A stretch of DNA of 64,000 bases from DATKCJ01 sp035513275 (GTDB taxonomy: Bacteria > Verrucomicrobiota > Verrucomicrobiia > Opitutales > Opitutaceae), in the NCBI GenBank assembly GCA_035513275.1, contig DATKCJ010000300.1, forward strand, positions 1 through 64,000, given 5' to 3'. The notes below the pieces were generated by a model, which made no database searches, was not told where the DNA came from, and saw nothing but the letters and a program-made list of their open reading frames with translations. Positions 24,461 through 33,200 of this stretch are shown here, piece by piece (the stretch's first letter is position 1; the number at the start of each line of letters is the position of its first letter). A program made the translations under genes and the position numbers.

Positions 24461-25294
24461 ATGCGCGCAATCTGGACAGGCTCCATCAGCTTCGGACTCG
24501 TGAACATTCCCGTGGCGCTGCAGACCGCCAGCCGTTCGGAGGAGCTGAAGTTCAAGATGCTCCGCAACGGCGACCTCAGCCCGATCAACTACAAGCGCGT
24601 GGCTGAACTCGACGGCAAGGAGGTGCCGTGGGATCAGATCGTGAAGGGCTACGAGTATGAGAAGGGAAAATTCGTCGTGCTGAAGGACGAGGACTTCAAG
24701 CGCGTGGATCTCGAAGCAGCCGACACGATCGAGATCGTCGACTTCGTCGAGGTGGCGCAGATCAATTCGGTTTACTTCTACAAACCGTATTACCTGCAGC
24801 CGCTCAAAGGCGGCGGTGGGGCCTATCATCTGTTGCGAGAGGTTCTGGAAGACACGGGGAAGGCCGGCATCGCGAAGGTCATCATCAAGACCCGCCAGCA
24901 TCTCGCGGCCGTGAAGGCAAACGGCGATCTCCTCGTGCTCGAACTCATGCGCTTCGCCGACGAGCTGGTGGATCCGGCGAAGATAACGATTCCCGCGGAG
25001 AAGCGCCTCGGCGCGCGGGAACTGACCATGGCCAAAACGCTTGTGAACCAGATGAGTGAGAAGTGGGACCCGGAGCGCTACACCGACGAATACCGTTCCG
25101 CGCTCATGAAGCTCATCGACAAGAAGGTCGCCAGCGGTGGCAAGGAGTTGCCGGGTGGTGGAAGCACCTCGAAGAAGCGCGCGACAAACGTCATCGACCT
25201 CGCTGCCGTGCTTCAGCAAAGCCTCAAGGACGCGAGCCAGGAAAAGAAAGCGGCCACCGCTTCGAAAAAGAAGCCGCGTAAGAAAGCGGCGTAG
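24461..25294 (+). CDS. ku: Ku, end-binding protein of bacterial NHEJ
   Basis: A 277-residue bacterial Ku. It starts with the invariant MRAIWTGSISFGLVNIPV and carries the core features SRSEELKFKMLR, 'YEYEKGKFVVLKDEDF', 'NSVYFYKPYYLQP' and 'RYTDEYRSALMKLIDKK'. A Lys-rich C-terminal tail (EKKAATASKKKPRKKAA) is typical and binds DNA. Ku homodimers ring the ends of double-strand breaks and recruit LigD. The next gene, 17 bases downstream, is the polymerase/phosphoesterase part of LigD, so the two form an NHEJ operon. ATG 24461 was chosen because Ku sequence begins exactly there. Confidence 0.97.
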   Translation: MRAIWTGSISFGLVNIPVALQTASRSEELKFKMLRNGDLSPINYKRVAELDGKEVPWDQIVKGYEYEKGKFVVLKDEDFKRVDLEAADTIEIVDFVEVAQINSVYFYKPYYLQPLKGGGGAYHLLREVLEDTGKAGIAKVIIKTRQHLAAVKANGDLLVLELMRFADELVDPAKITIPAEKRLGARELTMAKTLVNQMSEKWDPERYTDEYRSALMKLIDKKVASGGKELPGGGSTSKKRATNVIDLAAVLQQSLKDASQEKKAATASKKKPRKKAA

Positions 25295-25311
25295 CGCCCC
25301 GCGTCCGCACG

Positions 25312-26823
25312 ATGGCAGCCGCGGCAAAGGTGAAGCGGGAGGTGAAGTTCACCAACCTCGACAAGGTCTTCTTCCCGACGGGCAAATTCACGAAGGGCGA
25401 CCTGATCGGCTACTACGTGGACGTTGCGCCGTTCATTCTCCCACATCTTAAGAACCGCCCAGTGACGCTGATTCGATTTCCGGACGGCTTTAGCGGCGAG
25501 AGGTTTTACGAGAAGAATGCGCCTAAGTTCGCGCCACCGTGGATCAAAACCTTCGCGGTCGCGCGTCGGCGTGAACAGGGGGAGACCAACTACATCCTGA
25601 TCAATGACGCGCCGACACTCGCGTGGTGCGCCAACATCGCCGCGATCGAACTTCATACTTTTCTGCATTGCGCGCCGAAACTCGAGCAACCGACGTGCGT
25701 GGCCTTCGATCTCGATCCCGGAGAGGGCGCCGACATTCTGACCTGCGCGCGCGTGGCGTTCCTAGTGAAGGAGCTGCTGGACACGCTCGGACTCGAATCG
25801 TTTCCCAAGGTCTCCGGCTCGAAAGGCATCCAGCTCTACGTGCCGCTGAATCTGAAGGTGACTTACGATGCCACCGGCGCTTTCGCGAATGCTGTCGCAC
25901 AACTGCTGGAGAAACAGCATCCCGAACTGGTTGTAAGCCAGATGGCCAAGGTGCGCAGGAAAGGCCGCGTCTTTATCGATTGGAGCCAGAACTCCCGCTC
26001 GAAAACGACGGTGTCCGTTTACTCGGTGCGCGGGAAACGCGACACGCCGTTCGTCTCGATGCCCGTGACTTGGGAGGAATTGCGGCGTGCGTTGAAGGGA
26101 AAGAAGACCGCATCGTTCTCCTTCACACCCGCCGAGGCACTCAGGCGCTTGAAGAAGGTCGGCGATTTGTTCGCTCCTGTGCTCACCCTCAAACAATCGC
26201 TCCCCAAAGCCTTCGCGTCGCAGCAAGCGCCGACGGAGCCATCGCTGAAACGTTACGCTGAGAAGCGGGATTTCTCCAAGACGCGAGAGCCGTCGGCTGC
26301 GCTTGTTCGCCGCACAAAGTCGAAGGCGGTCGGCCGGTTTGTGATTCAAAAACACGCTGCGTCTCACCTCCACTATGATTTCCGCCTGGAGATGGAAGGA
26401 ACGTTGAAATCGTGGGCCGTGCCCAAAGGCGTGCCTACGGATCTCGGCGTGAAGCGGTCGGCCTTCGCCGTCGAAGACCATCCCGTCGGTTACCTGAAGT
26501 TCGAAGGCACCATTCCCAAGGGTGAATACGGCGGCGGCACCGTCATGGTCTGGGACATCGGAACGTATCATCTCCTCAGTGGAAGCGTGGCCGAAGGCAG
26601 TCTGAAGCTGGAGCTGCATGGCAAGAAACTGAAAGGCGAGTGGCACATGTTCAAAATCCGCTCGGACGACGGGAAGGACGTTTGGTTAATCGCGAAATCC
26701 GGACGTCCCGCGAAAACAGTCACCGCGCGACAGGATGACAGCTCGGTGCTCACCCGGCGGTCCATGGCCCGCATCGCGAAAGACAACGACAGGCAGTGGA
26801 AAAATTCACGACGTGCGGCGTGA
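25312..26823 (+). CDS. ligD: LigD polymerase-phosphoesterase, without the ligase domain
   Basis: A 503-residue protein with two LigD domains. Residues about 10-290 form the archaeo-eukaryotic-primase-type polymerase (EVKFTNLDKVFFP start, catalytic Asp133 and Asp135 in AFDLDPGE, SGSKGIQLYVPL, FIDWSQN). Residues about 340-480 form the 3'-phosphoesterase, with His348, His352, His354 and Asp356 in KHAASHLHYDFRLE and the GEYGGGTVMVWD motif. The ATP-ligase domain is absent and is encoded separately by the convergent gene ending at 26806; the 3' ends overlap by 18 bases. Together with Ku this gives end processing, gap filling and joining. Confidence 0.95.
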   Translation: MAAAAKVKREVKFTNLDKVFFPTGKFTKGDLIGYYVDVAPFILPHLKNRPVTLIRFPDGFSGERFYEKNAPKFAPPWIKTFAVARRREQGETNYILINDAPTLAWCANIAAIELHTFLHCAPKLEQPTCVAFDLDPGEGADILTCARVAFLVKELLDTLGLESFPKVSGSKGIQLYVPLNLKVTYDATGAFANAVAQLLEKQHPELVVSQMAKVRRKGRVFIDWSQNSRSKTTVSVYSVRGKRDTPFVSMPVTWEELRRALKGKKTASFSFTPAEALRRLKKVGDLFAPVLTLKQSLPKAFASQQAPTEPSLKRYAEKRDFSKTREPSAALVRRTKSKAVGRFVIQKHAASHLHYDFRLEMEGTLKSWAVPKGVPTDLGVKRSAFAVEDHPVGYLKFEGTIPKGEYGGGTVMVWDIGTYHLLSGSVAEGSLKLELHGKKLKGEWHMFKIRSDDGKDVWLIAKSGRPAKTVTARQDDSSVLTRRSMARIAKDNDRQWKNSRRAA

Positions 26824-27837
26824 CGATTTCTTGCGAGGAGGCACCAACGTAGCCTCGCGGCGGACCTGTGTGGCGCGCTTGTCCTTGCGCAGGCCGAGAA
26901 ACACCGGCTGACGCAGCAGGCCATCGTGGGTCCATTCCGTAAACTTCACTTGAGCAACCAGGTCCGGTTTGAGCCACGTAACCCCCCGCATCGCGGCGCT
27001 GTTCATGCCCTCGCCGAAACGTGGCTTTTTCTCCATCGGCAAATTGGCGAACGGACAAACCTTGCGCACCCGTTTCAAAAAGGTCGCGTGCAGCGACTGC
27101 AGCAGGGCGTGGTCGAATCCCGTTCCCACTTTTCCCGCGTAGATCAATTTACTCGCCTGGTAATATCCCACGAGGATCGCACCGAAATACGGGCGGCTGT
27201 TTTTCGGCGGCGTGAAACCACCGATGACGAGTTCCTGTTCGGCGACGACCTTGCACTTCAGCCAGGCGCCGCTGCGCCGGTCCGCTTCGTAGCGCGAACC
27301 TGGCCGCTTCGCGATGATGCCTTCGAGTCCCTGTTGGCGCGCCGCTGCGAGCAGTTCGGCGGGTTCGACGAGGAACACCGGCGAAAGCTGCACCGGCTTC
27401 GCGGCTTTTCCGGCAAGTGACACGAGATGCTTCCTGCGCTCCTCGAGCGGCGCATCGACGAGGGACCGCCCGTCCCGATGTAGGAGATCGAAAAGGTAGT
27501 AGACCAACTTCGGTCGCTCGCCCGGTAGGTCGCGCGCCTGCAGCAATTGGAACCTCGAGCGCCCGGCTTCGTCCAGCGCCACGATCTCGCCATCGAACAC
27601 GCCGTTGCGGCACTTCAGTTTTCGCAACGCCTGAATGACCTCGGGAAAGTCCGCCGAGAGCGGCTTGTGATTGCGGGACCACAGCTCTGCTTCGCCATCG
27701 TTCAAAACTGCCACGGCCCGAAATCCGTCGAACTTGATCTCGCACTGCCACAAGCCCACGGGAATCTGCTCACGGCCCAGTGCCTTCATCGGCGTGATGA
27801 AGCGGGCAGGGGAGGAAGCGTGTGCGGACTTGGACAT
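26806..27837 (-). CDS. ATP-dependent DNA ligase (LigD ligase-type)
   Basis: A 343-residue ATP-dependent ligase similar to the LIG domain of LigD. Motif I is K35-FDGFR, with Lys35 as the AMP-accepting residue; motif III is GVFDGEIVALDE, motif IV EGIIAKRPGSRYE and motif V SGAWLKCKV. An OB-fold follows with 'VGYYQASKLIYAGKVGTGF', then a C-terminal 'WLKPDLVAQVKFTEWTHDGLLRQPVFLGLR', as in LigD ligases. It faces the POL-PE gene and overlaps its end by 18 bases. It supplies the joining step of Ku-dependent repair. The start is ATG 27837. Confidence 0.95.
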   Translation of the reverse strand: MSKSAHASSPARFITPMKALGREQIPVGLWQCEIKFDGFRAVAVLNDGEAELWSRNHKPLSADFPEVIQALRKLKCRNGVFDGEIVALDEAGRSRFQLLQARDLPGERPKLVYYLFDLLHRDGRSLVDAPLEERRKHLVSLAGKAAKPVQLSPVFLVEPAELLAAARQQGLEGIIAKRPGSRYEADRRSGAWLKCKVVAEQELVIGGFTPPKNSRPYFGAILVGYYQASKLIYAGKVGTGFDHALLQSLHATFLKRVRKVCPFANLPMEKKPRFGEGMNSAAMRGVTWLKPDLVAQVKFTEWTHDGLLRQPVFLGLRKDKRATQVRREATLVPPRKKSSRRTS

Positions 27838-28159
27838 TCTGTGAGTGTTGGACGGGGCTGCCTATCCGAAGACCACACAATGGCACCGGTGGTTCGCATT
27901 GGGAGTAGGAGGGTTCTGCCCCATGGCAGGAGATGTCCCTTTCGCGCATCCTCAACGCTTGCGAGAACCTGCGAACCAACTCTCATCCGCGGCCGGCTCA
28001 CCGTCTCCGACTGCGAGTGCGGGCCGAACGAGCCGACCCGCGCGATCGAATGCGAGCGTCTCTGATCCGGCTTCTTCTGACCGGACTCGCGACCGAAAAA
28101 GTTTTTCCGAAATGGAGCCAACTCAGGAACCGGCTCGGGAAAAAGAACACTCTTCTTCC
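27838..28159. other. Gene-free stretch with a dispersed repeat
   Basis: Lies between the ligase start (minus strand) and the SRPBCC gene start (plus strand), so it holds both promoters. The 60-bp repeat at 27905-27964 is in it. The frame upstream of the SRPBCC gene is open throughout (to 27845), but the residues it encodes are Ser/Arg-rich and repeat-derived. Confidence 0.6.
27905..27964 (+). repeat. 60-bp dispersed repeat, copy 1
   Basis: GTAGGAGGGTTCTGCCCCAT followed by GGCAGGAGATGTC and CTCAACGCTTGCGA; 54 of 60 bases match 39367-39426. The first 24 bases are identical. Both copies precede a plus-strand gene. Confidence 0.85.
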
Positions 28160-28774
28160 ATGGCCAATGCGACCGTTAGAAAAGCTCCGCGCCGGAAATC
28201 TTCCGTGGCGGCTCCAAGCAAGAATCCATCCGCCGGGATATCAGTCCCCGGCAACCAAGGGCCGCGCATCGTGCGCGCCGTCACTATCCGCAAGCCGGCG
28301 TCCGAACTCTATGCCTTCTGGCGCGACATCGAGAATCTCGAGCGCGTCATCGAGGCTAAGGTGAGCATCACCGCCGTCTCCGCTGACGAGTCGCACTGGA
28401 AAGTCACCATGCCGACCGGCATAGTCGAGTGGCATTCCCTGATCATCAACGACAAGCCCGGCGCGCTGATCGCGTGGCGCTCGCGCGAGGGCACCGATGT
28501 GCCCAACGCGGGCTCCGTGCGGTTCGACGCGGCTCCTGGTGGCGAAGGCACGGAGGTCACCGTGGCTCTCGAATACGATCCACCCGGAGGAAAGCTTGGA
28601 AAGCTGATAGCGAAACTCAGCGGCGAGGACGCCGGCCTTCAGGTGGATATCGCGCTCAAGCGCCTGAAGGCGCTGATGGAGGCAGATGAGATTCCCACGA
28701 CCAAGAAGCGATCCGTCAGCGGGCCCAAGCCTCGGCGAAAGGGAAAAAATGAAGCAGCTGCCCTGGCCCTTTGA
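28160..28774 (+). CDS. SRPBCC (polyketide cyclase/dehydrase-like) protein
   Basis: A 204-residue soluble protein. Residues about 37-175 have the START/SRPBCC fold: VRAVTIRKPASELYAFWRDIENL, 'AVSADESHWKVTMPTGIVEW', 'GALIAWRSREGTDVPNAGSVRF', 'GTEVTVALEYDPPGGKLGKLIAKL' and a long final helix (LQVDIALKRLKALMEA). The Lys/Arg-rich ends suggest a nucleic-acid or surface tether. Such proteins bind hydrophobic ligands; relatives occur with catalase and DUF892 genes in stress clusters. ATG 28160 is used; ATG 28112 in the same frame would add 16 polar residues. It precedes the third DUF892 gene by 25 bases. Confidence 0.75.
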   Translation: MANATVRKAPRRKSSVAAPSKNPSAGISVPGNQGPRIVRAVTIRKPASELYAFWRDIENLERVIEAKVSITAVSADESHWKVTMPTGIVEWHSLIINDKPGALIAWRSREGTDVPNAGSVRFDAAPGGEGTEVTVALEYDPPGGKLGKLIAKLSGEDAGLQVDIALKRLKALMEADEIPTTKKRSVSGPKPRRKGKNEAAALAL

Positions 28775-28799
28775 CCGCGGATCACAAATCCATCCACTC

Positions 28800-29315
28800 A
28801 TGAAAAAAATAACCACCCCACACGACCTTCTGGTCGAAGAACTCAAAGACCTCCATAGCGCCGAGACCCAGCTCCTCACGGCTCTTCCTAAAATGGCCGA
28901 AGCCGCGTCGAGCGAGGAACTCCGCGAGGCGTTCGTGACCCACTGCGAACAAACCCAAGTCCACGTCGAGCGCCTCGAGAAAATCGGCCAGATGCTCGGC
29001 GAAGTCATGACCGGCAAGGAATGCAAGGCGATGGCCGGCCTGGTCGCTGAAGGTGCGGAAGTCATCGACGAGGATGCCGAGCCGGTGATGCGCGACCTTG
29101 CACTCATCGGGGCGGCGCAGAAAGCGGAGCATTACGAAATCGCCGGCTACGGCACAACCCGCACGCTGGCGGAACTCGCCGGCGAGGATGACATCGCGGA
29201 AATCCTGCAGGAGACGCTCGATGAAGAAGGGGAGACTGACGAGCGGTTGACCGACATTGCCGCGAACATGGATCTCGGCGTGCCGGCGATCGATGCGGAC
29301 GAAGACAACACCTAA
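28800..29315 (+). CDS. DUF892 (YciE/YciF) ferritin-like protein, copy 3
   Basis: A 171-residue YciE/YciF-family protein with the full pattern: LLVEELKDLHSAETQLLTALPKMAEAA, 'KECKAMAGLVAEGAEVIDE', KAEHYEIAGYGTTRTLAELAGE and TLDEEGETDERLTDIA. The candidate di-metal ligands (SAETQ, AEHYE, DEEGET) are kept. It is very acidic compared with copies 1 and 2. It follows the SRPBCC gene closely, so the two probably share an mRNA. The start ATG 28800 lies directly at the conserved N-terminus. Confidence 0.9.
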   Translation: MKKITTPHDLLVEELKDLHSAETQLLTALPKMAEAASSEELREAFVTHCEQTQVHVERLEKIGQMLGEVMTGKECKAMAGLVAEGAEVIDEDAEPVMRDLALIGAAQKAEHYEIAGYGTTRTLAELAGEDDIAEILQETLDEEGETDERLTDIAANMDLGVPAIDADEDNT

Positions 29316-29413
29316 ACCGTTTCGCTCTCGGGCGTCATCATCTCAGGAGACTCATGCATCTCCCCTTTACGCGATGTTGAATGGGGGGATGACCAGACAG
29401 CGGGTAACCGGCC

Positions 29414-30832
29414 ATGGCTCTCATCTTTGAATGCATTCAAACCGAAGGCATCGCCGAGCTTTCTTACCTCGTCGGCGATGACTCCGAAGGCGTGGCCGCG
29501 TTGTTCGATCCGCGGGCGGACGTGGACTGCTACCTCCAACTTGCCCGCGAGAAGCAGGTTTCGATCACGCACATTTTCGAAACCCACATTCATGCGGATC
29601 TGGTCAGCGGTGCGCGCGAACTCTGTGCGCGGGTCGAGACGGCGAAAATCTTCGTCAGTCACGAGGGTGGGGCTCGCTACGGATTCGATCACGAAAAAAT
29701 TCTAGCCGGAGACACGTTCAAGCTCGGCTCGATTTTGATTACCGTCCGACACACCCCCGGCCACACGCCGGAGCACATTTCGTTTACTCTGGCGGAGAAG
29801 AGCCACCCGGACGCGCCCTGGGGCGTGCTCACGGGGGACTCGCTCTTTGTCAGCTCCGCCGGGCGGCCCGATCTCCTCGGCAATGCCCAGGCGAAGAAGC
29901 TGGCGGAACAACAGTTCTACACGTTGCGCGATTTCTACCTGAAGCTCGACGACGGAGTCATCGTGTATCCAGGGCATGGGGCTGGCTCGCCGTGCGGCGC
30001 GGACATTGGCGACCGGCTCAGCAGCACGATCGGCTACGAACGGCGCTTCAATGCCTTCCTGCAATTTCAGGATGTGAAAAGCTTCTCCGACTACGCGCTC
30101 TCCACCGCGCCGCCCGCCCCGACCTATTATCCGCGGATGAAGAAGTTGAACGCGAAAGGTCCGGAAGTGCACGGCAACCTGCCCAAAGTGCCTGGCCTTC
30201 CTCCCAAGTTTTTCAAGGAAGCCATCGAGGACGAGGACAACGTGCTCGTTGATACCCGCATGATGCTGGCGTTTGGGGGAGGCCATATCAAAGGGGCGCT
30301 CAGCATTGGCGGCTCGCCCATGCTTTCGATCTGGGCTGGCTGGCTGCTCGAGGCAGACAAGCCGATCCTTCTCGTTCTGGAGTCAGACAAGAAGCTCGAT
30401 GAAGTCGTCCGTCTCTTTCTGCGCACGGGTTACACGAAGTTTGCCGGCTATCTCGTTGGGGGAATGACCGCGTGGAACAATGCGGGGTTTCCGCTGGATG
30501 AGGTCGGTCAGATGACCGTCCATGAAATCAAAGCACGTGGGAAAAAGTTGCAACTGCTCGACGTGCGCGCGCCGGACGAGTGGAAGGGCGGTCACATCCC
30601 GAATGCGCGCCATATCTTCCTGGGCGATCTTCGCGGGAAACTCGGAGAACTGAGCAAGAGCAAGCCCACGGCGGTGTATTGCGACAGCGGCTATCGTGCG
30701 AGCATCGCGACAAGCATCTTGAAGCAGGAAGGATTTGGCTGCGTCTGCAACGTGCCCGGAAGCTGGCAGGCTTGGAAGAATGCCGGTTATCGAGTGGACG
30801 GAGTTATCGAGAAGAAGAAGGAATCAAAATGA
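29414..30832 (+). CDS. Metallo-beta-lactamase fold protein with two rhodanese domains
   Basis: A 472-residue protein: an MBL-fold N-terminus (about 1-250) and two rhodanese-like domains (about 265-355 and 375-465). The MBL metal motif is His58-x-His60-x-Asp62 in FETHIHADLVSG, plus GHTPEH and the PGHGAGSPCG loop, matching persulfide dioxygenase-type proteins. The second rhodanese has the active Cys423 in YCDSGYR; the first has no Cys at the equivalent position (LVLESDKK), so it is probably inactive. The protein likely oxidises or transfers persulfide sulfur. Its stop overlaps the ATG of the YeeE-like gene by 4 bases. Confidence 0.9.
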   Translation: MALIFECIQTEGIAELSYLVGDDSEGVAALFDPRADVDCYLQLAREKQVSITHIFETHIHADLVSGARELCARVETAKIFVSHEGGARYGFDHEKILAGDTFKLGSILITVRHTPGHTPEHISFTLAEKSHPDAPWGVLTGDSLFVSSAGRPDLLGNAQAKKLAEQQFYTLRDFYLKLDDGVIVYPGHGAGSPCGADIGDRLSSTIGYERRFNAFLQFQDVKSFSDYALSTAPPAPTYYPRMKKLNAKGPEVHGNLPKVPGLPPKFFKEAIEDEDNVLVDTRMMLAFGGGHIKGALSIGGSPMLSIWAGWLLEADKPILLVLESDKKLDEVVRLFLRTGYTKFAGYLVGGMTAWNNAGFPLDEVGQMTVHEIKARGKKLQLLDVRAPDEWKGGHIPNARHIFLGDLRGKLGELSKSKPTAVYCDSGYRASIATSILKQEGFGCVCNVPGSWQAWKNAGYRVDGVIEKKKESK

Positions 30833-31431
30833 GGACGCAGAAGGAGTTGGCGGCTCTCCTTGGGTGTCTCGCGTTGCTACCGACGCACACAGCAATCGCA
30901 GCCGGACCTGCTGTGAACTCGCTCGATTATCCCGGCCCTGCGTGGTCGCCCTATCTCGTCGGCGCAGGCATCGGCGTGCTCTCGTGGTTGACGTTCTACT
31001 TTTCGGACAGGGCGATTGGCGCATCGTCGTTCTATGCCCATGTGTCGGGCTTCATCGGAAAGTTGTTTGCGAAGCGACATACCCAGTCGCTCGCCTACTT
31101 CAAAGACAAGCCGCCGCGAGTGGACTGGAAGTTTGTCTTTGTCCTTTCAACCATCGTGGGGGGCGCGATTGCCGCGGTCACCGGCGGCGAGTTTGTCAAC
31201 GAGTGGCTGCCGCCCATGTGGATTGACCGCTTTGGTGACAGCATTGCGCTGCGTGCGGGAGTCGCATTCGGAGGCGGCATTCTCATGGCTTTTGGCGGTC
31301 GCCTCGCCGGAGGCTGCACCAGTGGGCATGGCATCAGCGGAACGATGCAGCTCAGCGTCGCTTCCTGGATCGCGGTGATTTGCTTTTTCATCGGCGGCAT
31401 CGCTGTGGCGATCCCGCTTTTCAAATTGTGA
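30829..31431 (+). CDS. YeeE/YedE-like sulfur transporter, first half
   Basis: A 200-residue membrane protein with an N-terminal signal-like helix followed by four to five membrane segments. The hallmark of YeeE/YedE (DUF395) proteins is in GRLAGGCTSGHGISG (about residues 162-176), whose Cys passes thiosulfate in characterised relatives. The family's usual protein is longer; here the fold is split between this gene and the next, the common two-subunit form (PmpA/PmpB-like). ATGA overlap with the MBL-rhodanese gene shows translational coupling. It probably imports thiosulfate or a related sulfur species. Confidence 0.88.
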   Translation: MRTQKELAALLGCLALLPTHTAIAAGPAVNSLDYPGPAWSPYLVGAGIGVLSWLTFYFSDRAIGASSFYAHVSGFIGKLFAKRHTQSLAYFKDKPPRVDWKFVFVLSTIVGGAIAAVTGGEFVNEWLPPMWIDRFGDSIALRAGVAFGGGILMAFGGRLAGGCTSGHGISGTMQLSVASWIAVICFFIGGIAVAIPLFKL

Positions 31432-31437
31432 GAAACA

Positions 31438-32031
31438 ATGATCGATCCCGGCAAAGCAGTTAAGCAATCCACGGAGAAGCCCGCGCCAGTGGTGGCCGAG
31501 ACGCCCAAGCTGCTTGGCGGAGTGGTTTTTGGTCTGGCGTTTGGCTTCCTCCTGCAGAAGGGCGGCGTGGGAAAGTTCAACGTCCTCATCGGCCAGTTGC
31601 TGCTCGAGGATTTCACGGTCGCGAAGGTCATGCTCACCGCAATCGTCGTCGGAATGGTTGGCGTGTTTGCGCTGAATCACTTCGCCAAGGTGAACCTGCA
31701 CATCAAGCCGGCGAGAATCGGCCCGAACATCATCGGCGGACTCCTCTTTGGCGCGGGCTTCGCGCTCATCGGCTATTGCCCCGGCACGGCAGCGGCGGCG
31801 CTGGGGCAAGGAAGTTGGGACGCGCTCTTCGGCATGGCTGGATTGATCGCGGGTTCGTGGATTTTCGCCGAGTTCTCCGCGTCTCTAAGAATGACCGTGG
31901 AGAAGTGGGGCGACTTCGGAAAAGTTCTGCTGCCGGATTTGCTGCACGCCAGGCGCGGCGTGTTCGTGGTGATTTTTGCGATGCTGCTTACCGTGGGGTT
32001 GTTCGCATTGGAGAGGGCTTTCCCCCGGTGA
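31438..32031 (+). CDS. YeeE/YedE-like sulfur transporter, second half
   Basis: A 197-residue membrane protein, partner of the preceding gene. After a 24-residue polar start, LLGGVVFGLAFGFLLQKGGVGKFNV opens the first membrane segments, and GYCPGTAAAALGQG (about 124-137) carries the second conserved Cys of the family. It begins 6 bases after the previous stop and its stop overlaps the GTG start of the sulfite oxidase gene. The final segment (VVIFAMLLTVGLFAL) ends in RAFPR. Together the two halves make one transporter. Confidence 0.88.
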   Translation: MIDPGKAVKQSTEKPAPVVAETPKLLGGVVFGLAFGFLLQKGGVGKFNVLIGQLLLEDFTVAKVMLTAIVVGMVGVFALNHFAKVNLHIKPARIGPNIIGGLLFGAGFALIGYCPGTAAAALGQGSWDALFGMAGLIAGSWIFAEFSASLRMTVEKWGDFGKVLLPDLLHARRGVFVVIFAMLLTVGLFALERAFPR

Positions 32032-33125
32032 CGGTCCGGAGAACAGAGGGTCGTGACGGCAGGAAGTTCTCCCCAGGAGGGATGATCGTTCGTGAGCGGG
32101 AGCCGTCGAACCTGGAAATGCCGTTCGGCTCGCTCGACGGATTCATCACGCCTGTGGACCGCATGTTCGTGCGCAGCCACTTTTCGGTCCCACAGATCGA
32201 CGTGAAGACCTGGCGGTTGAAGATCGGTGGGGACGTCGGGACGCCGTTTGAACTCACTTATGACGAAGTGCTGGGAATGGCATCGCGCAGCATCGCCGTG
32301 ACGATGGAATGCGCGGGCAATGGGCGCGCTTTCCTCACGCCTCCTGCCGCCGGGGCGCAATGGGAGCGTGGCGCGGTCAGCAATGCGGAGTGGACCGGCG
32401 TCCCGCTCAGTGAGGTGTTGCGCCGCGCGGGCGTGAAAAGTTCGGTGCGCGAAGTGATTTTCGAGGGCGCGGACCGGGGCGAGATCAAGGATCCACTGGG
32501 ACCCGCGGGTGAAGTTCATTACGCGCGCAGCATGCCGCTGAAGAAGGCGAACGAAGATGTGCTGCTCGCTTTCAGAATGAACGGTGAGGATCTGACGCCC
32601 GCGCATGGCGCGCCGCTCCGGCTCATCGTGCCCGGCTGGTATGGCATGGCCTCGGTAAAGTGGCTGACCCGGGTCATCGCCAGCGCCCAGCCGTTCAACG
32701 GTTATTATCAAACCATTGATTACGCCCATTGGGAGCGCGGACCGAGTGCACCGACACTGGTTCCGATCACCGAGATGCAGGTGAAGGCCCAGATCGCCCG
32801 ACCGGGTTTTGCTGACGCCGTGCGCGCCGGAGAGTTGTATCGTGTTTGTGGGGCCGCATGGACCACCGAAGCTGAGATTTCTAAGGTCGAGATCAGCACC
32901 GACGGCGGCGAGACGTGGCAGAACACTCATCTGATGGGAGAACCTGTCCGCAACGCCTGGCGGCTTTGGGAATTCGATTGGAAGGTGCCGTCAGAACTTG
33001 GGAAAGCCACGCTGCTAGCCCGCGCGACGGACTCTGCAGGCCGCACCCAACCCACGGATCGCGATCAGGATCGTCGCAGCTACATCGTGAACCACCTCCT
33101 GCCGATCGAGGTCGATGTGCGGTGA
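32028..33125 (+). CDS. Sulfite oxidase-type molybdoenzyme
   Basis: A 365-residue protein of the sulfite oxidase family (molybdopterin-binding and dimerisation domains, no haem domain, like SorA or plant enzymes). The molybdenum-binding Cys95 is in TMECAGNGR. Other family marks are NLEMPFGSLDGFITP, FFVRSHF-like FVRSHFSVPQ, HGAPLRLIVPGWYGM and 'SVKWLTRV'. The C-terminal dimer domain has EISTDGGETWQ and 'ATDSAGRTQP'. It would oxidise sulfite to sulfate. The GTG at 32028 overlaps the previous stop (GTGA); ATG 32082 just after AGGAGG is an alternative start. There is no signal peptide. Confidence 0.9.
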   Translation: MTVRRTEGRDGRKFSPGGMIVREREPSNLEMPFGSLDGFITPVDRMFVRSHFSVPQIDVKTWRLKIGGDVGTPFELTYDEVLGMASRSIAVTMECAGNGRAFLTPPAAGAQWERGAVSNAEWTGVPLSEVLRRAGVKSSVREVIFEGADRGEIKDPLGPAGEVHYARSMPLKKANEDVLLAFRMNGEDLTPAHGAPLRLIVPGWYGMASVKWLTRVIASAQPFNGYYQTIDYAHWERGPSAPTLVPITEMQVKAQIARPGFADAVRAGELYRVCGAAWTTEAEISKVEISTDGGETWQNTHLMGEPVRNAWRLWEFDWKVPSELGKATLLARATDSAGRTQPTDRDQDRRSYIVNHLLPIEVDVR

Positions 33126-33200
33126 GCGCACTTCTCCCCCGGTAGGTCATCCAATTCCCATCCACCAAAACAGTCCCGGCCTGTGCGGGAAATCAAGATC

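Noticed and set aside
32082..32084. ATG start for sulfite oxidase after AGGAGG
   Set aside because: The ribosome-binding site is only two bases from this ATG, while the GTG at 32028 overlaps the previous stop as coupled genes do. Kept as an alternative.
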